A stretch of DNA of 50,584 nt from assembly GCA_022843625.1 (NCBI GenBank), contig JALHNH010000048.1, forward strand, positions 1 through 50,584. The letters run 5' to 3'. Shown here piece by piece: positions 24,194-32,443 of this stretch. Made by a program: the position numbers and the translations under genes. This DNA comes from Bryobacter sp. (GTDB lineage: Bacteria; Acidobacteriota; Terriglobia; Bryobacterales; Bryobacteraceae). A model generated the notes under the pieces. It did no database searches, was not told where the DNA came from, and worked only from the letters and a program-made list of their open reading frames with translations. How positions within the stretch are numbered: the first letter of the stretch is position 1; every line of letters begins with the position of its first letter.

Positions 24194-24550
24194 ATGGCAA
24201 ATGTAGCTGAACTGAACAAGAAGCTCGATGACGCCGTGCTTGCGGGCAAGGCGCTTGAGGCTTTTGATGAACTGTACGCCGAAGATGTAGTGATGCAGGA
24301 GAATTCTGACGCGCCCTTTGTGGGGAAGGCGTTTAACCGAAACCGCGAGATCGAGTTCTTCAGCTCGATTGCAGAGATTCATTCGGCGGCGGTTTTGTCG
24401 AGTGCGTCGGGCGACGATATTTCGTTTTCTGAGTGGGAGATGGATCTGACGTTCAAGAATGGCTACCGTGCGAAACTAAGCCAAACAGCAGTACGTCGAT
24501 GGAAGAATGGGCAGATTGTCCATGAACGTTTTTACTACAGCAAGGGGTAA
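24194..24550 (+). CDS. NTF2/SnoaL-like protein
   Basis: 118 residues, the size of a single NTF2-like domain. Pattern: helical start (VAELNKKLDDAVLAGKALEAFDELYAED), then VVMQENSDAPFVGKAFNRNREIEFF and strands EWEMDLTFKNGYRAKLSQTAVRRWKNGQIVHERFYY. The fold binds small hydrophobic molecules, sometimes as a hydrolase, isomerase or oxygenase-like enzyme; the ligand here is unknown. It has a good ribosome binding site (AAAGGAG, seven bases before ATG). It sits in a marR-NTF2-yceI operon, which points to a stress- or xenobiotic-induced role. Confidence 0.87.
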   Translation: MANVAELNKKLDDAVLAGKALEAFDELYAEDVVMQENSDAPFVGKAFNRNREIEFFSSIAEIHSAAVLSSASGDDISFSEWEMDLTFKNGYRAKLSQTAVRRWKNGQIVHERFYYSKG

Positions 24551-24554
24551 TATT

Positions 24555-25133
24555 ATGACCAAAAATTTTCTTAGTCTCGCTTTTAGCGCGGTGGGTGTTT
24601 TTGCCCAAAGCTATGACATCGACTCGGCCCACTCGGGGGCAAGCTTCACGGTGAAGCACATGATGGTGACCAATGTTTCCGGGCGTTTCTCTAACGTGCA
24701 AGGCAAGGTTAGCTTTGATGAGAAGAACATGGCCAAGTCTAGTATCGAAGCGACGGTTGACGTTGCGACGATCAATACAAATGAGCCGAAGCGCGATGGG
24801 CACTTGAAGAGCCCGGACTTCTTTGATGTAGCCAAGTATCCGACGATGACGTTCAAGTCATCGAAGGTTTACAAGGCAGATGGCAAGATTCTGGTGGACG
24901 GGATGCTGTCGCTGCATGGGGTTTCCAAACCCGTGACGCTGACCCTTGAGGAGTTGAGCCCTGAGGTGATGCCTGCACCTGGCAAGATCGTTCGCGGGGC
25001 AGTAGCTAAGACGAAGATCAGCCGCAAGGAGTTTGGCCTGGTGTGGAACAAGACGATCGAAACGGGCGGAGTAGTGGTGGGCGATGAGATCGCCATCACG
25101 CTTGAGATCGAGGCGACGAGGAAGCCTGCCTAA
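24555..25133 (+). CDS. YceI-family periplasmic lipid-binding protein
   Basis: About 192 residues from the ATG at 24555, which has AAGGGG upstream and begins a signal peptide (MTKNFLSLAFSAVGVFAQ). The lipocalin-like YceI signature is clear: YDIDSAHSGASFTVKHMMV, NVSGRFSNVQGKVSFD, then KRDGHLKSPDFFDVAKYPTM and LSLHGVSKPVTLTLE. YceI proteins bind isoprenoid or amphiphilic molecules in the periplasm and are often induced by stress. It follows the NTF2-like gene by four bases. Its end overlaps the convergent CusF-like gene by four bases. Confidence 0.94.
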   Translation: MTKNFLSLAFSAVGVFAQSYDIDSAHSGASFTVKHMMVTNVSGRFSNVQGKVSFDEKNMAKSSIEATVDVATINTNEPKRDGHLKSPDFFDVAKYPTMTFKSSKVYKADGKILVDGMLSLHGVSKPVTLTLEELSPEVMPAPGKIVRGAVAKTKISRKEFGLVWNKTIETGGVVVGDEIAITLEIEATRKPA

Positions 25134-25441
25134 GGCTTCTGAACGATCTTGGTCAACCAGAAATCGTTGCCCTGAACGTTTACATCCGCGGTTATTTTTG
25201 CGCCGGGTTTGAGTTTCTCAAACTCGGCCTTTTCTTTGATGGGGAAGCCCATGGTCATGGCGTCCATCCAGCCCTTGATCTCTTCATGCTTCACGGTGAC
25301 TACCTGGGTTGGGCCGTCCATGGCGGTGATCTCGCCGGTGAGCTGGTAGATCTTGATGGGCTCGTTGCTCATCGCGGCCTCGCGGGGGGTCTGTGTACAT
25401 GCCGAAAGGAGCAGAGTGAACGCCAGCAATAGGATCTTCAT
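25130..25441 (-). CDS. CusF-like copper-binding lipoprotein
   Basis: 103 residues with a lipoprotein signal (MKILLLAFTLLLSACT, lipobox LSAC). The remainder is a small OB-fold-like domain with the motif HEEIKGWMDAMTMGFPIK. The W and M-x-M arrangement corresponds to the copper site of CusF-type periplasmic chaperones and of related 'Cu-binding' domains of efflux adaptors. It probably carries Cu(I) or Ag(I), or dampens copper stress. No cus pump genes are nearby, so the partner is unknown. Confidence 0.8.
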   Translation of the reverse strand: MKILLLAFTLLLSACTQTPREAAMSNEPIKIYQLTGEITAMDGPTQVVTVKHEEIKGWMDAMTMGFPIKEKAEFEKLKPGAKITADVNVQGNDFWLTKIVQKP

Positions 25442-25446
25442 GACTA

Positions 25447-26169
25447 CTAGTATGCTTTAGCGGCGAGTAGTTTTTGGAGGCCGAGGGGGTCGTCGGTGAG
25501 GATTCCATCGACTTGGATATCGATCAGCTTTTTCCATTCTGCAGGATCGCTGGTGGTGCCGGAGAAGACCTTCAGGCCGGCGGCGTGGAGGGAGTCGACA
25601 TCGCGCTTTTCAATGATGCGGAAGTTGATGAACTGGATCTGGGCACCGATGGCTTTGGCCGGGGCAACGTAGTTGTCGAGACGGGTGCGCGGGTTGAGCA
25701 GGCAGAGGCGGATTTGCGGGTGGATCTTGTGCATCTCGATCAGTGTCTGGTGATCGAAGCTTTGCAGGATGATCTGGGGGCCGACTTTGTATTTGCGGAT
25801 TAGGGCGTCGATTTTGGCGACCACGTGGGCGGGCTCGACATAGTCTTTGTCACCGGGCTTGGCCATCTTGGTTTCGAGCATCACCGATAGCTTTTTGCCT
25901 TTAATGAGTGTGAAGAGGTCTTCGAGGGCGGGGCGGTTGAGATCTGCGAATTTGTTGAGGCGGATTGGGCCTTTGGGGGTGTTGAGATCGTGGTTCAAAG
26001 CTACGCGGTCGTCGCTGGTGAGAACGGCATCGGTTTCGATTACCTTGACGCCAGCGGCGATGGCGGACTGGAAGGCCAGCATAGAGTTTTCGGGCCAATG
26101 GGCGGCACCGCCGCGGTGGGCGATGACCTCTGGTTGGAGGGTGAGAAGGAAGAGGCTAAGCCAATTCAC
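25447..26169 (-). CDS. Glycerophosphodiester phosphodiesterase
   Basis: 240 residues. It shows the GDPD active-site set: His18 and Arg (VIAHRGGAAHWPENS), Glu45 and Asp47 (VIETDAVLTSDDR), and His60 (VALNHDL). Near the end are KVFSGTTSDPAEWKKL and DGILTDDPLGL. It hydrolyses glycerophosphodiesters from phospholipid turnover to glycerol 3-phosphate and an alcohol. A short hydrophobic start (NWLSLFLLTLQ) suggests export. It overlaps the end of the DUF1552 gene by 14 bases, so it is likely the last gene of that operon. Confidence 0.9.
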   Translation of the reverse strand: MNWLSLFLLTLQPEVIAHRGGAAHWPENSMLAFQSAIAAGVKVIETDAVLTSDDRVALNHDLNTPKGPIRLNKFADLNRPALEDLFTLIKGKKLSVMLETKMAKPGDKDYVEPAHVVAKIDALIRKYKVGPQIILQSFDHQTLIEMHKIHPQIRLCLLNPRTRLDNYVAPAKAIGAQIQFINFRIIEKRDVDSLHAAGLKVFSGTTSDPAEWKKLIDIQVDGILTDDPLGLQKLLAAKAY

Positions 26170-27508
26170 TCAAGCCCTTGAGTTCGCCGTTTGAGTCGCC
26201 AATGGTTTCAGCCTTGACGCCGAAGTTGGTGAGCATCGAGAGATAGAAGTTGGTCATGGGCGTGTCTTTTTCGTAGACGATGTGGCGGCCGGGGTGGATG
26301 GTCCCGTTCATCTTACCTGCTACCAGAACGGGCAAGTCGTGGTGGAGGTGCTTGTTGCCGTCAGAGATGCCGCTGCCGTAGACGATGCCGCTGTGGTCGA
26401 GGAGGGTGCCGTCGCCGTCTTCGATGGTGGCGAGCTTCTGAATCCATTCGCTGAAGAGCGAGAAGTGATAGCAGTTGATCTGGGCGACCTTTTCCATCAT
26501 CTCGGGATTGTTGCGGTGATGGGTAAGGGGATGGTGGCCGTCGGGGACACCGATTTCGCGGTAGGGGCGGGCGCTGCCTTCGCGGGCCATCATGAAGGTG
26601 GCGACGCGAGTGGAGTTGGTGCGGAAGGCGGCAGTCATGAGATCGAACATGAGACGGACGTGCTCGCGGTAATCGGCAGGAGTGCCTTCGGGCTGATCCA
26701 TTTTGAAGCCACCGTCGACTTCGCCTTTGCTGGCACGCTCGATGCGGGCTTCGATGTCGCGGATGGAATAGAGGTATTCGTCGAGCTTGCGCTGGTCGGT
26801 TGTGCCGAGATCGGAGCGGAGGCTTTTGGCATCGTCGAGGACGAAGTCGAGGATGCTGCGGCGATTGCGCTCGCGACGCTTGATCATTTCCGGGCTTTCG
26901 CCGGCGGCACCGTTGCCGAAGAGGCGGGCGAAGACGTTGCGTGGGTTGATCTCGGGCGGCATCGCGCTGGTTTCGCTGCGCCAGGAGATGTTGTTGGAGT
27001 AGGCGCAACTGTAGCCGGAATCGCAACTGCCGACCTGGCGACCGTCTTCGATGCCTAGCTCTAGAGAGGCGAGGCGTGATTGCTTGCCAGCGCTTAGAGC
27101 GGCGATCTGATCGACGCTGATGCCGTTCTTGATGTCGGCACCGGCGGTCTTGCGTGGGTGTGCGCCGGTGAGGTAACTGGCAGCGGCACGGGCGTGATCG
27201 CCGGGGCCGTCGCCGAGGGCGCGGCCACCGTTGTGGGTGAGGCCGGTGAGGAGTGTCAGGTTGTGACGCTGGTCTTTGAGAGGCTCAAGGATACGGGTGA
27301 TTTCGAAATTTTTGCCGGAAGCCTGGGGCGTCCAGTGGGCCATGTTGATGCCATTGGGGACGTAGACGAAGGCGAGGCGGGTGGGAGATTTCGTGGTGGC
27401 AGATTTAGCTGCGGCCGGAGTCATCGCGTCGAGCACCGGCAGGGACATGCTTACGCCGAGGCCGCGCAGCAGGGTGCGGCGATTTAGGTGTTTACCCGTC
27501 AGGATCAT
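26156..27508 (-). CDS. DUF1552 family exported protein
   Basis: 450 residues from the ATG at 27508, which overlaps the stop codon of the DUF1592 gene (ATGA). The N-terminus NRRTLLRGLGVSMSLPVLDAM resembles a twin-arginine or Sec signal. The body is typical for DUF1552: LAFVYVPNGINMAHWTP, LTGLTHNGGRALGDGPGDHAR, SVDQIAAL, then FPTNSTRVATF-like and HHPLTHHRNNPEMMEK segments. DUF1552 proteins occur next to DUF1592/DUF1588 cytochrome-like proteins in Acidobacteriota and Planctomycetota. Their function is unknown; an oxidative or sulfatase-like role has been suggested only by fold. Confidence 0.9.
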   Translation of the reverse strand: MILTGKHLNRRTLLRGLGVSMSLPVLDAMTPAAAKSATTKSPTRLAFVYVPNGINMAHWTPQASGKNFEITRILEPLKDQRHNLTLLTGLTHNGGRALGDGPGDHARAAASYLTGAHPRKTAGADIKNGISVDQIAALSAGKQSRLASLELGIEDGRQVGSCDSGYSCAYSNNISWRSETSAMPPEINPRNVFARLFGNGAAGESPEMIKRRERNRRSILDFVLDDAKSLRSDLGTTDQRKLDEYLYSIRDIEARIERASKGEVDGGFKMDQPEGTPADYREHVRLMFDLMTAAFRTNSTRVATFMMAREGSARPYREIGVPDGHHPLTHHRNNPEMMEKVAQINCYHFSLFSEWIQKLATIEDGDGTLLDHSGIVYGSGISDGNKHLHHDLPVLVAGKMNGTIHPGRHIVYEKDTPMTNFYLSMLTNFGVKAETIGDSNGELKGLSELA

Positions 27509-29739
27509 GACTTTGGAGCCTCCGGGCGCCGCTTCTGGAAGGGCGCGCTTTTTACTATCTCTAATATAAAGGTTTGCAACTTGTATTGCTGCAGGGATGC
27601 AGCCTTGACGATGGCGGCGAGGTTGAGACGGTCCGAGCGTTCCACACCACGTCCAAGGGCAAAGGTGAGGAGCTTTTCGGCGAAGCAATCGGCGAAGGGC
27701 TTGGGGTTTGCAGCGAGGATCTTCTTGAGTTGTTCGGGACCCGAGAAGGTTTCGCCACTAGGTAGAGTGCCTGAGGAATCGAGATCGAAGGCACCGTCTT
27801 TGTTGCGCCACGCGCCGATGGCATCGTAGTTTTCAAGACCAAAGCCGAGGACGTCCATGCGGGCATGGCAGGAGGCGCAAGTGGGATTGCTGCGGTGGAG
27901 CTTCAACTGCTCGCGCATGCTCATTTTGGTGCCGACAGTTTTTTCATCAAGGAGCTGGACGTCTGGTGGCGGGGGAGGAGGGGGCGCGTTGAGAACGTTT
28001 TCGAGGACCCACTTGCCGCGCAGAACGGGCGAGGTGCGGGTGGCGTAACTCGACACGGTGAGGACGCTGGCCATCGAGAGGATGCCACCGCGTTTGCCAT
28101 CGGGGAGGATGACTTTGCGGAAGTCCTGGCCGGTAACGCCGGGGATGCCGTAGTGTTTGGCCAGGGTTTCATTGAGGTAGGTGTAGCGGGCATCGATCAT
28201 GTTAAGGATGCTTGTGTTGTTGCGGGTGAGATCGAGGAAGAAGCGGCGGGTTTCTTCCTGCATGGCGGATTTGAGTTGCGGGTTCCAGGTGGGGAAGCGT
28301 TCGGGGTCTGGGCGCACGATATCGAGATTGCGGAACTCGAGCCACTGGCCGGCGAAGCCATCGGCGAGGGCGTCGGCTTTGGGATCGGCAATCATGCGTT
28401 TGACCTGGGCTTCGAGGATGCCCGGTTTGCGGAGCTGGTTTCGCTCGGCAAGAGAGAGCAGGGTTTCGTCAGGGGTGCTGCTCCAGAGGAAGTAGCTGAG
28501 GCGGCTGGCGAGTTCGATATCGGTGATGGCTTCGAGGCCGTCGGGGCCTGGTTTGCGGGTGGCTCGCTCGACGCGGAAGAGGAAGTTGGGGCTGACTAGG
28601 ATGGCCTGCATCGCGGCCTGGATACTTTGCTCGAAGGTGTCGCCGGCTTCGCGGGCGCGTGTTGCGACGCGGGTGATGCTGGCGAGTTCCGGTTCGGTGA
28701 TGGGGCGGCGCCATGCTTTGCGGGCGAGAGTTGAGAGCACCTTTTGTTCGCAGCCGGGCTCCGTTGCGGCGCAGGGGATGAGTTGTTTTTGCGAGGCGGG
28801 GATGTTGCGGAAGGGCTCGAAGGGGCCGCGGATTTCGAGACGATCCATCAGCATCACGAAGTTGTTGATGGTCTTGTCGTTGACTTCTTCTTTCGCGTTG
28901 GGGATGAGTGTTTCGTCGAATTCTATGCGCACTTTGTGGATGCCGGGTGAGGAGATGATGGCGCGGTGGGTGCTGTTGCGTGGGCGGTCTGTGCCCATGG
29001 TGGTTTCAATCGATACAGGGGTGCCGCCGTCGAGGCTGAAGCGGAGAGGAGTTTTCCACTCAGGGCCACCGGCTTTGGGGCCGGATACCGAGCCTTGCAG
29101 TTCATAGATGCCGGGACTGGGGAAGTTGTGAGTGATCTCGAGGTAATTGGCGAAGCGGCCTTTCATGCGATTGGCGCCGAAGGAGATTTTTGTGCTGGCG
29201 GGAAGGGGTTCGGTGTTGATGGCCTTGCGGGAGATTTGCTCAGCGGCGTTGAGGTACTTTTCCATCAATATCGGGGAGAGGCTGAGGACGTCGCCGATGT
29301 TGTCGAAGCCGTAGCCGGAATCGTCGGAGGGGAAGTCATCGGCGGGTTTGAAATCGATGCCGAGGAGGTCGCGGATGGTGTTGTTGTATTCCATCCGGTT
29401 GAGACGCCGGGCGGTAACGCGGCCGGGGTCTGGTTTGGTATTTTTGTCGATTGCAGCGAAGTGCGTCTCTACCCAATCGGTGACCTGTTTGGACTGGGCG
29501 GCGGGAGGCTTCGGCATTGGTGCGGGAGGCATCTCACCGGTTTCGATTTTGCGGAGGACGGTTTCCCAGATGTCGCGCTTGGCGGTGACGTCTTTGGCCG
29601 ACTGGAACTGGAGAAGGTTGACGCTGCCTTCTTGCTTGCGTGTGTTGTGACACATGGCGCAATTCTTCTTGAGATAGGGTGCAACGGTGGATTCGAAGGA
29701 GGTTGCGAGCGGCAGCAGTAAGAGAAGGTAAAGGGGCAT
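27505..29739 (-). CDS. Exported multi-domain cytochrome-like protein (DUF1587/1592/1588/1585)
   Basis: 744 residues with a signal peptide (MPLYLLLLLPLATS). A c-type haem site CAMCH lies at about 27-31 in the cytochrome-like N-terminal domain. Then come the DUF1587 region (RLNRMEYNNTIRDLLGIDF), a carbohydrate-binding-like beta domain, DUF1592 (ELASRLSYFLWSSTPDE), DUF1588 (ATRTSPVLRGKWVLENVL and the second haem-like motif CASCHARMD) and DUF1585 at the end. Such proteins are common in Acidobacteriota and Planctomycetota and are thought to act in polymer breakdown or electron transfer. It is coupled to the DUF1552 gene. Its start codon lies in a strong hairpin. Confidence 0.92.
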   Translation of the reverse strand: MPLYLLLLLPLATSFESTVAPYLKKNCAMCHNTRKQEGSVNLLQFQSAKDVTAKRDIWETVLRKIETGEMPPAPMPKPPAAQSKQVTDWVETHFAAIDKNTKPDPGRVTARRLNRMEYNNTIRDLLGIDFKPADDFPSDDSGYGFDNIGDVLSLSPILMEKYLNAAEQISRKAINTEPLPASTKISFGANRMKGRFANYLEITHNFPSPGIYELQGSVSGPKAGGPEWKTPLRFSLDGGTPVSIETTMGTDRPRNSTHRAIISSPGIHKVRIEFDETLIPNAKEEVNDKTINNFVMLMDRLEIRGPFEPFRNIPASQKQLIPCAATEPGCEQKVLSTLARKAWRRPITEPELASITRVATRAREAGDTFEQSIQAAMQAILVSPNFLFRVERATRKPGPDGLEAITDIELASRLSYFLWSSTPDETLLSLAERNQLRKPGILEAQVKRMIADPKADALADGFAGQWLEFRNLDIVRPDPERFPTWNPQLKSAMQEETRRFFLDLTRNNTSILNMIDARYTYLNETLAKHYGIPGVTGQDFRKVILPDGKRGGILSMASVLTVSSYATRTSPVLRGKWVLENVLNAPPPPPPPDVQLLDEKTVGTKMSMREQLKLHRSNPTCASCHARMDVLGFGLENYDAIGAWRNKDGAFDLDSSGTLPSGETFSGPEQLKKILAANPKPFADCFAEKLLTFALGRGVERSDRLNLAAIVKAASLQQYKLQTFILEIVKSAPFQKRRPEAPKS

Positions 29740-29751
29740 CCGGGATGCCCC
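29733..29751 (-). promoter_or_regulatory. Hairpin enclosing the DUF1592 gene start codon
   Basis: GGGGCATC (29733-29740) and GATGCCCC (29744-29751) form an 8-bp perfect stem with a three-base loop. In the minus-strand mRNA the start AUG lies in the 3' arm, and the purine-rich AGGGGG that would be its ribosome binding site lies in the 5' arm. This may limit translation or serve as a weak terminator for the gene upstream. Confidence 0.45.
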
Positions 29752-29769
29752 CTAGTTTAATTCAATCGT

Positions 29770-29985
29770 TTAGCTTAGGCGACGGTCTCTCCACATCGTA
29801 AATAGTGCGGCGGAGACGACGAGGATGTTGGCGATGATGACCGGAGTTGCACCGATCACAACGCCGTAGCTGAGCCAGAGGCAGGCAGCGACGGCTTGGA
29901 TGGCCCGGATCTGGAAAGGATTGCGGACGAAGTAGGAGCTGGTGAAGGTGGCAGTGGCTACCCAGCCGATCCAGTCTGGCTTCAT
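29770..29985 (-). CDS. Small membrane protein, SemiSWEET/YgjV-like
   Basis: 71 residues from the ATG at 29985, which overlaps the stop of the HAD gene (ATGA). Three short hydrophobic helices are predicted: WIGWVATATFTSSYFV, IQAVAACLWLSYGVVIG and PVIIANILVVSAALFTMW. The pattern LWLSYGVVIGATPVIIANI resembles SemiSWEET sugar transporters and YgjV proteins, which work as dimers of three-helix units. The substrate is unknown and the homology is weak because the protein is short. Confidence 0.6.
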   Translation of the reverse strand: MKPDWIGWVATATFTSSYFVRNPFQIRAIQAVAACLWLSYGVVIGATPVIIANILVVSAALFTMWRDRRLS

Positions 29986-30806
29986 TGAGTCACCATGGGG
30001 GAATCCATCGAAGCCATAGGTTCGATCGTGAGCCAATCGGTCTTGACCTTGTCCCACTCCTGAACGGTGAATCCGTGGGCTTCAAAGAGGGCGCGGATGC
30101 GTGGGGATTGCCAGCCGGCGAGTTCTTCGAGAATAGGAACGAGGACGCTGAGGGCGTCTTCGCTCAGGACAGTGCGCTTGGCGATTTGCGAGATGTACTT
30201 GGCTTCAGAGACAGCAATGGTGAGGCCGTCGTAGCGATTGACGTGGAGCATGACGTGGATGTCGCTTGAGCCGTCGCCAATGTAGACGACTTGATCGCGA
30301 CCGAGTTTGAGGCCGCTTTGCAATTCATCGAGAACAGCGACTTTGCCGAAGCCGGCGCAGACACGATCGATGCCGCAGATTTCTCCCTGATCGTTGTAGC
30401 GGAGTTTGGTGCCGTAGATGTTTTCTGGAGGAACGATGCCTTCGAGCGCGCTTTGGATGACTTCTTCAGGTGCGGCACTGATGACATATAGGGAGAAGCG
30501 ATAGCCGTCGAGACTGTTGAGGAGGTGCGAGACGAGGCGGATGTTGGCCTTGAGCCGGATCTTTTTGCCCACTTCGACCAGATGATGGGAGCGGACTTGT
30601 TTGTATTCGGGATCGTGCAGGAGCAAGTAGGACAACTCGCCGCCTTGCTGGATAAAATTCTTGCGCGAGATTTCGGCAATTTTGGCCTGGAAACCTTCGA
30701 TGCCAAGCAATTCACTCAGGACAACACCAGAGTCGTTAAAGCTCAACGTGTGATCGAAATCACTGGCCAACAAGTAATGTTTTGAAATGCGTCTTTCTTC
30801 AGCCAT
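29982..30806 (-). CDS. HAD-superfamily phosphatase (phosphoserine-phosphatase-like)
   Basis: 274 residues. HAD motif I is DFDHTLS (Asp16, Asp18), motif II is VISAAPEEVI, motif III Lys is in FGKVAVL and motif IV is YIGDGSSDIHVM. The helical cap inserted after motif I places it with PSPase-like phosphatases. The C-terminal 60 residues (ELAGWQSPRIRALFEAHGF) are an extra helical part. It dephosphorylates a small substrate that cannot be named from sequence. The ribosome binding site GAGG lies seven bases before the ATG. The gene is divergent from the aminotransferase gene. Confidence 0.85.
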   Translation of the reverse strand: MAEERRISKHYLLASDFDHTLSFNDSGVVLSELLGIEGFQAKIAEISRKNFIQQGGELSYLLLHDPEYKQVRSHHLVEVGKKIRLKANIRLVSHLLNSLDGYRFSLYVISAAPEEVIQSALEGIVPPENIYGTKLRYNDQGEICGIDRVCAGFGKVAVLDELQSGLKLGRDQVVYIGDGSSDIHVMLHVNRYDGLTIAVSEAKYISQIAKRTVLSEDALSVLVPILEELAGWQSPRIRALFEAHGFTVQEWDKVKTDWLTIEPMASMDSPMVTQ

Positions 30807-30966
30807 AGGAACCTCACTTTCAGATTAGGGGTAAAAGATGTCAAAAGAACTACAACAAGGTGAAAGAAAAATTCAGGCGGGGAACTATTTGATATGATAA
30901 CAAGATTTTCGTTTTTTCGGGCTCAGGCAGATTCCCTATGCCGGTGAGATGGCCTAGAATAAAGCT

Positions 30967-31022
30967 ATGCAGCCGGTACCATCACTGAGTCGCCCTGGCC
31001 TGTTTGGCGCAGACTAACTGCG
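30967..31022 (+). other. Possible leader peptide and hairpin upstream of aminotransferase gene
   Basis: An ATG at 30967 opens a 16-codon frame (MQPVPSLSRPGLFGAD) that ends with TAA at 31015-31017. Its stop codon lies in the loop of a small hairpin: CGCAG (31008-31012), loop ACTAA, CTGCG (31018-31022). Such a layout can serve attenuation, but no regulatory amino-acid run is present and no terminator is visible, so this is only a suggestion. The rest of the 30807-31073 gap holds nothing else recognisable. Confidence 0.25.
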
Positions 31023-31073
31023 TCCCCGCCTTTCTCCTTCCCTTTTCTAAATCTCAAAAACCTGGAGCATCGT

Positions 31074-32423
31074 ATGAGCACAACACCGCTCAACCGGATG
31101 GACCTGCCACATTTGGTTACCGCATTGCCGGGACCGAAGGCGGCGCAACTCATTGCCCGTGACAACGCTGTGATGTCACCCAGCTATACTCGCGGCTACC
31201 CGCTGACGGTAGCTCGTGCTGAGGGATCGATCATTGAAGATCTCGACGGGAATCGCTTTCTCGATTGCAATGCCGGGATCGCGGTTTGTGCGACAGGGCA
31301 CTGCCACCCACGAGTGGTGGCAGCGATTCAAGCTCAGGCGGCTCAGCTGATCCATTACTCCGGCACCGATTTCTATTACGAAAACATGGTGGAGTTGGCC
31401 GAGAAGCTGCAGAGTATGGTGCCTGGTGGGGGCCCAAGGCGGGTTTACTTTGGGAACTCGGGGACAGAAGCCATTGAAGCTTCGCTCAAGATGGCCCGGT
31501 ATCACACAGGGCGTGAGCGGTTTATTGCGTTTCTTGGTGCCTTTCATGGAAGAACCATGGGCTCGCTGTCGCTGACCGGATCCAAGAGTGTGCAGAAGAA
31601 GGGGTTTGGGGCTCTGCTATCTGGTGTTTCGCATATTCCCTATGCCAACTGCTATCGCTGCAGCTACGGCAAGCAGGTTGAGACTTGCAATGTGGAATGC
31701 GTGAAGGTGATTGAGGATCAATTGATTCGACATATCCTGCCTGCTGATGACATCGCCGGGATTATCGTGGAGCCGGTGCAGGGTGAGGGTGGCTATGTTG
31801 TGCCGCCGCAGAAGTTTATCGACGAGTTGCAAGCTGTCGCCGCGAAGTACAAGATTCCGATCATCTGGGATGAAGTGCAGGCGGGGATGGGGCGGACGGG
31901 CAAGACTTTTGCCGTCGAACATTTTGGGGTGAACCCGGATATTCTCGCGCTAGCCAAGGGTATTGCGAGTGGGATGCCGCTGAGCGCGGTGGTGACCAAG
32001 CCGGAGTGGATGCAGTGGACGCCGGGGGCTCATGCTTCTACGTTTGGCGGGAACCCGGTAGCGATTGCTTCGTCGCTGGCGACGATTGAACTGCTTGAGT
32101 CTGAATTGCTTGAGAACGCGAACCGCGTAGGTGGCTACATGCTGGAGCGGATGAAGGCGTGGCCGAGTCGCTTCAAGCATGTTGGCCGGGTGCAGGGCTT
32201 GGGATTGATGATTGGCTTTGAGCTGGTCCGCGACCAGAGGTCGAAGGATCGCTTCCCGGAATTGCGTGACCGGATCGAGACGATGGCGTTTGAGCGCGGC
32301 TTGCTGATTCTCGGCTGCGGGCCTAATTCGATCCGGCTTTGTCCGCCGCTGGTCTTTACCCGGGATCAGGCGGAGTTCAGCCTCGATACCCTCGAAGCTT
32401 GTCTTGAGGCGCTCGAGAACTGA
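31074..32423 (+). CDS. Class III aminotransferase (acetylornithine/GABA type), PLP enzyme
   Basis: 449 residues, full length. The PLP Lys295 is in DILALAKGIASGMPLSAV. IVEPVQGEGGYVVPP and IIWDEVQAGMGRTGKTFA are the other cofactor motifs, and GNSGTEAIEASLKMAR binds the phosphate. It belongs to the acetylornithine/4-aminobutyrate aminotransferase family; the substrate could be an omega-amino acid. An insert around 193-209 carries four Cys (CYRCSYGK then ETCNVEC) that could bind a metal. The ATG has GGAG seven bases upstream. The C-terminus (DTLEACLE) recurs as a relic further downstream, see 33929-33953 and 36621-36645. Confidence 0.92.
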   Translation: MSTTPLNRMDLPHLVTALPGPKAAQLIARDNAVMSPSYTRGYPLTVARAEGSIIEDLDGNRFLDCNAGIAVCATGHCHPRVVAAIQAQAAQLIHYSGTDFYYENMVELAEKLQSMVPGGGPRRVYFGNSGTEAIEASLKMARYHTGRERFIAFLGAFHGRTMGSLSLTGSKSVQKKGFGALLSGVSHIPYANCYRCSYGKQVETCNVECVKVIEDQLIRHILPADDIAGIIVEPVQGEGGYVVPPQKFIDELQAVAAKYKIPIIWDEVQAGMGRTGKTFAVEHFGVNPDILALAKGIASGMPLSAVVTKPEWMQWTPGAHASTFGGNPVAIASSLATIELLESELLENANRVGGYMLERMKAWPSRFKHVGRVQGLGLMIGFELVRDQRSKDRFPELRDRIETMAFERGLLILGCGPNSIRLCPPLVFTRDQAEFSLDTLEACLEALEN

Positions 32424-32443
32424 CGCTTTGATAGGCTGATGCC

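Noticed and set aside
26282..29721. Long plus-strand frames (about 245-258 residues) opposite the DUF1552 and DUF1592 genes
   Set aside because: Their products are Gly/Ala/Glu/Asp-rich mirror images caused by the GC-rich third positions of the real genes on the minus strand; no motifs.
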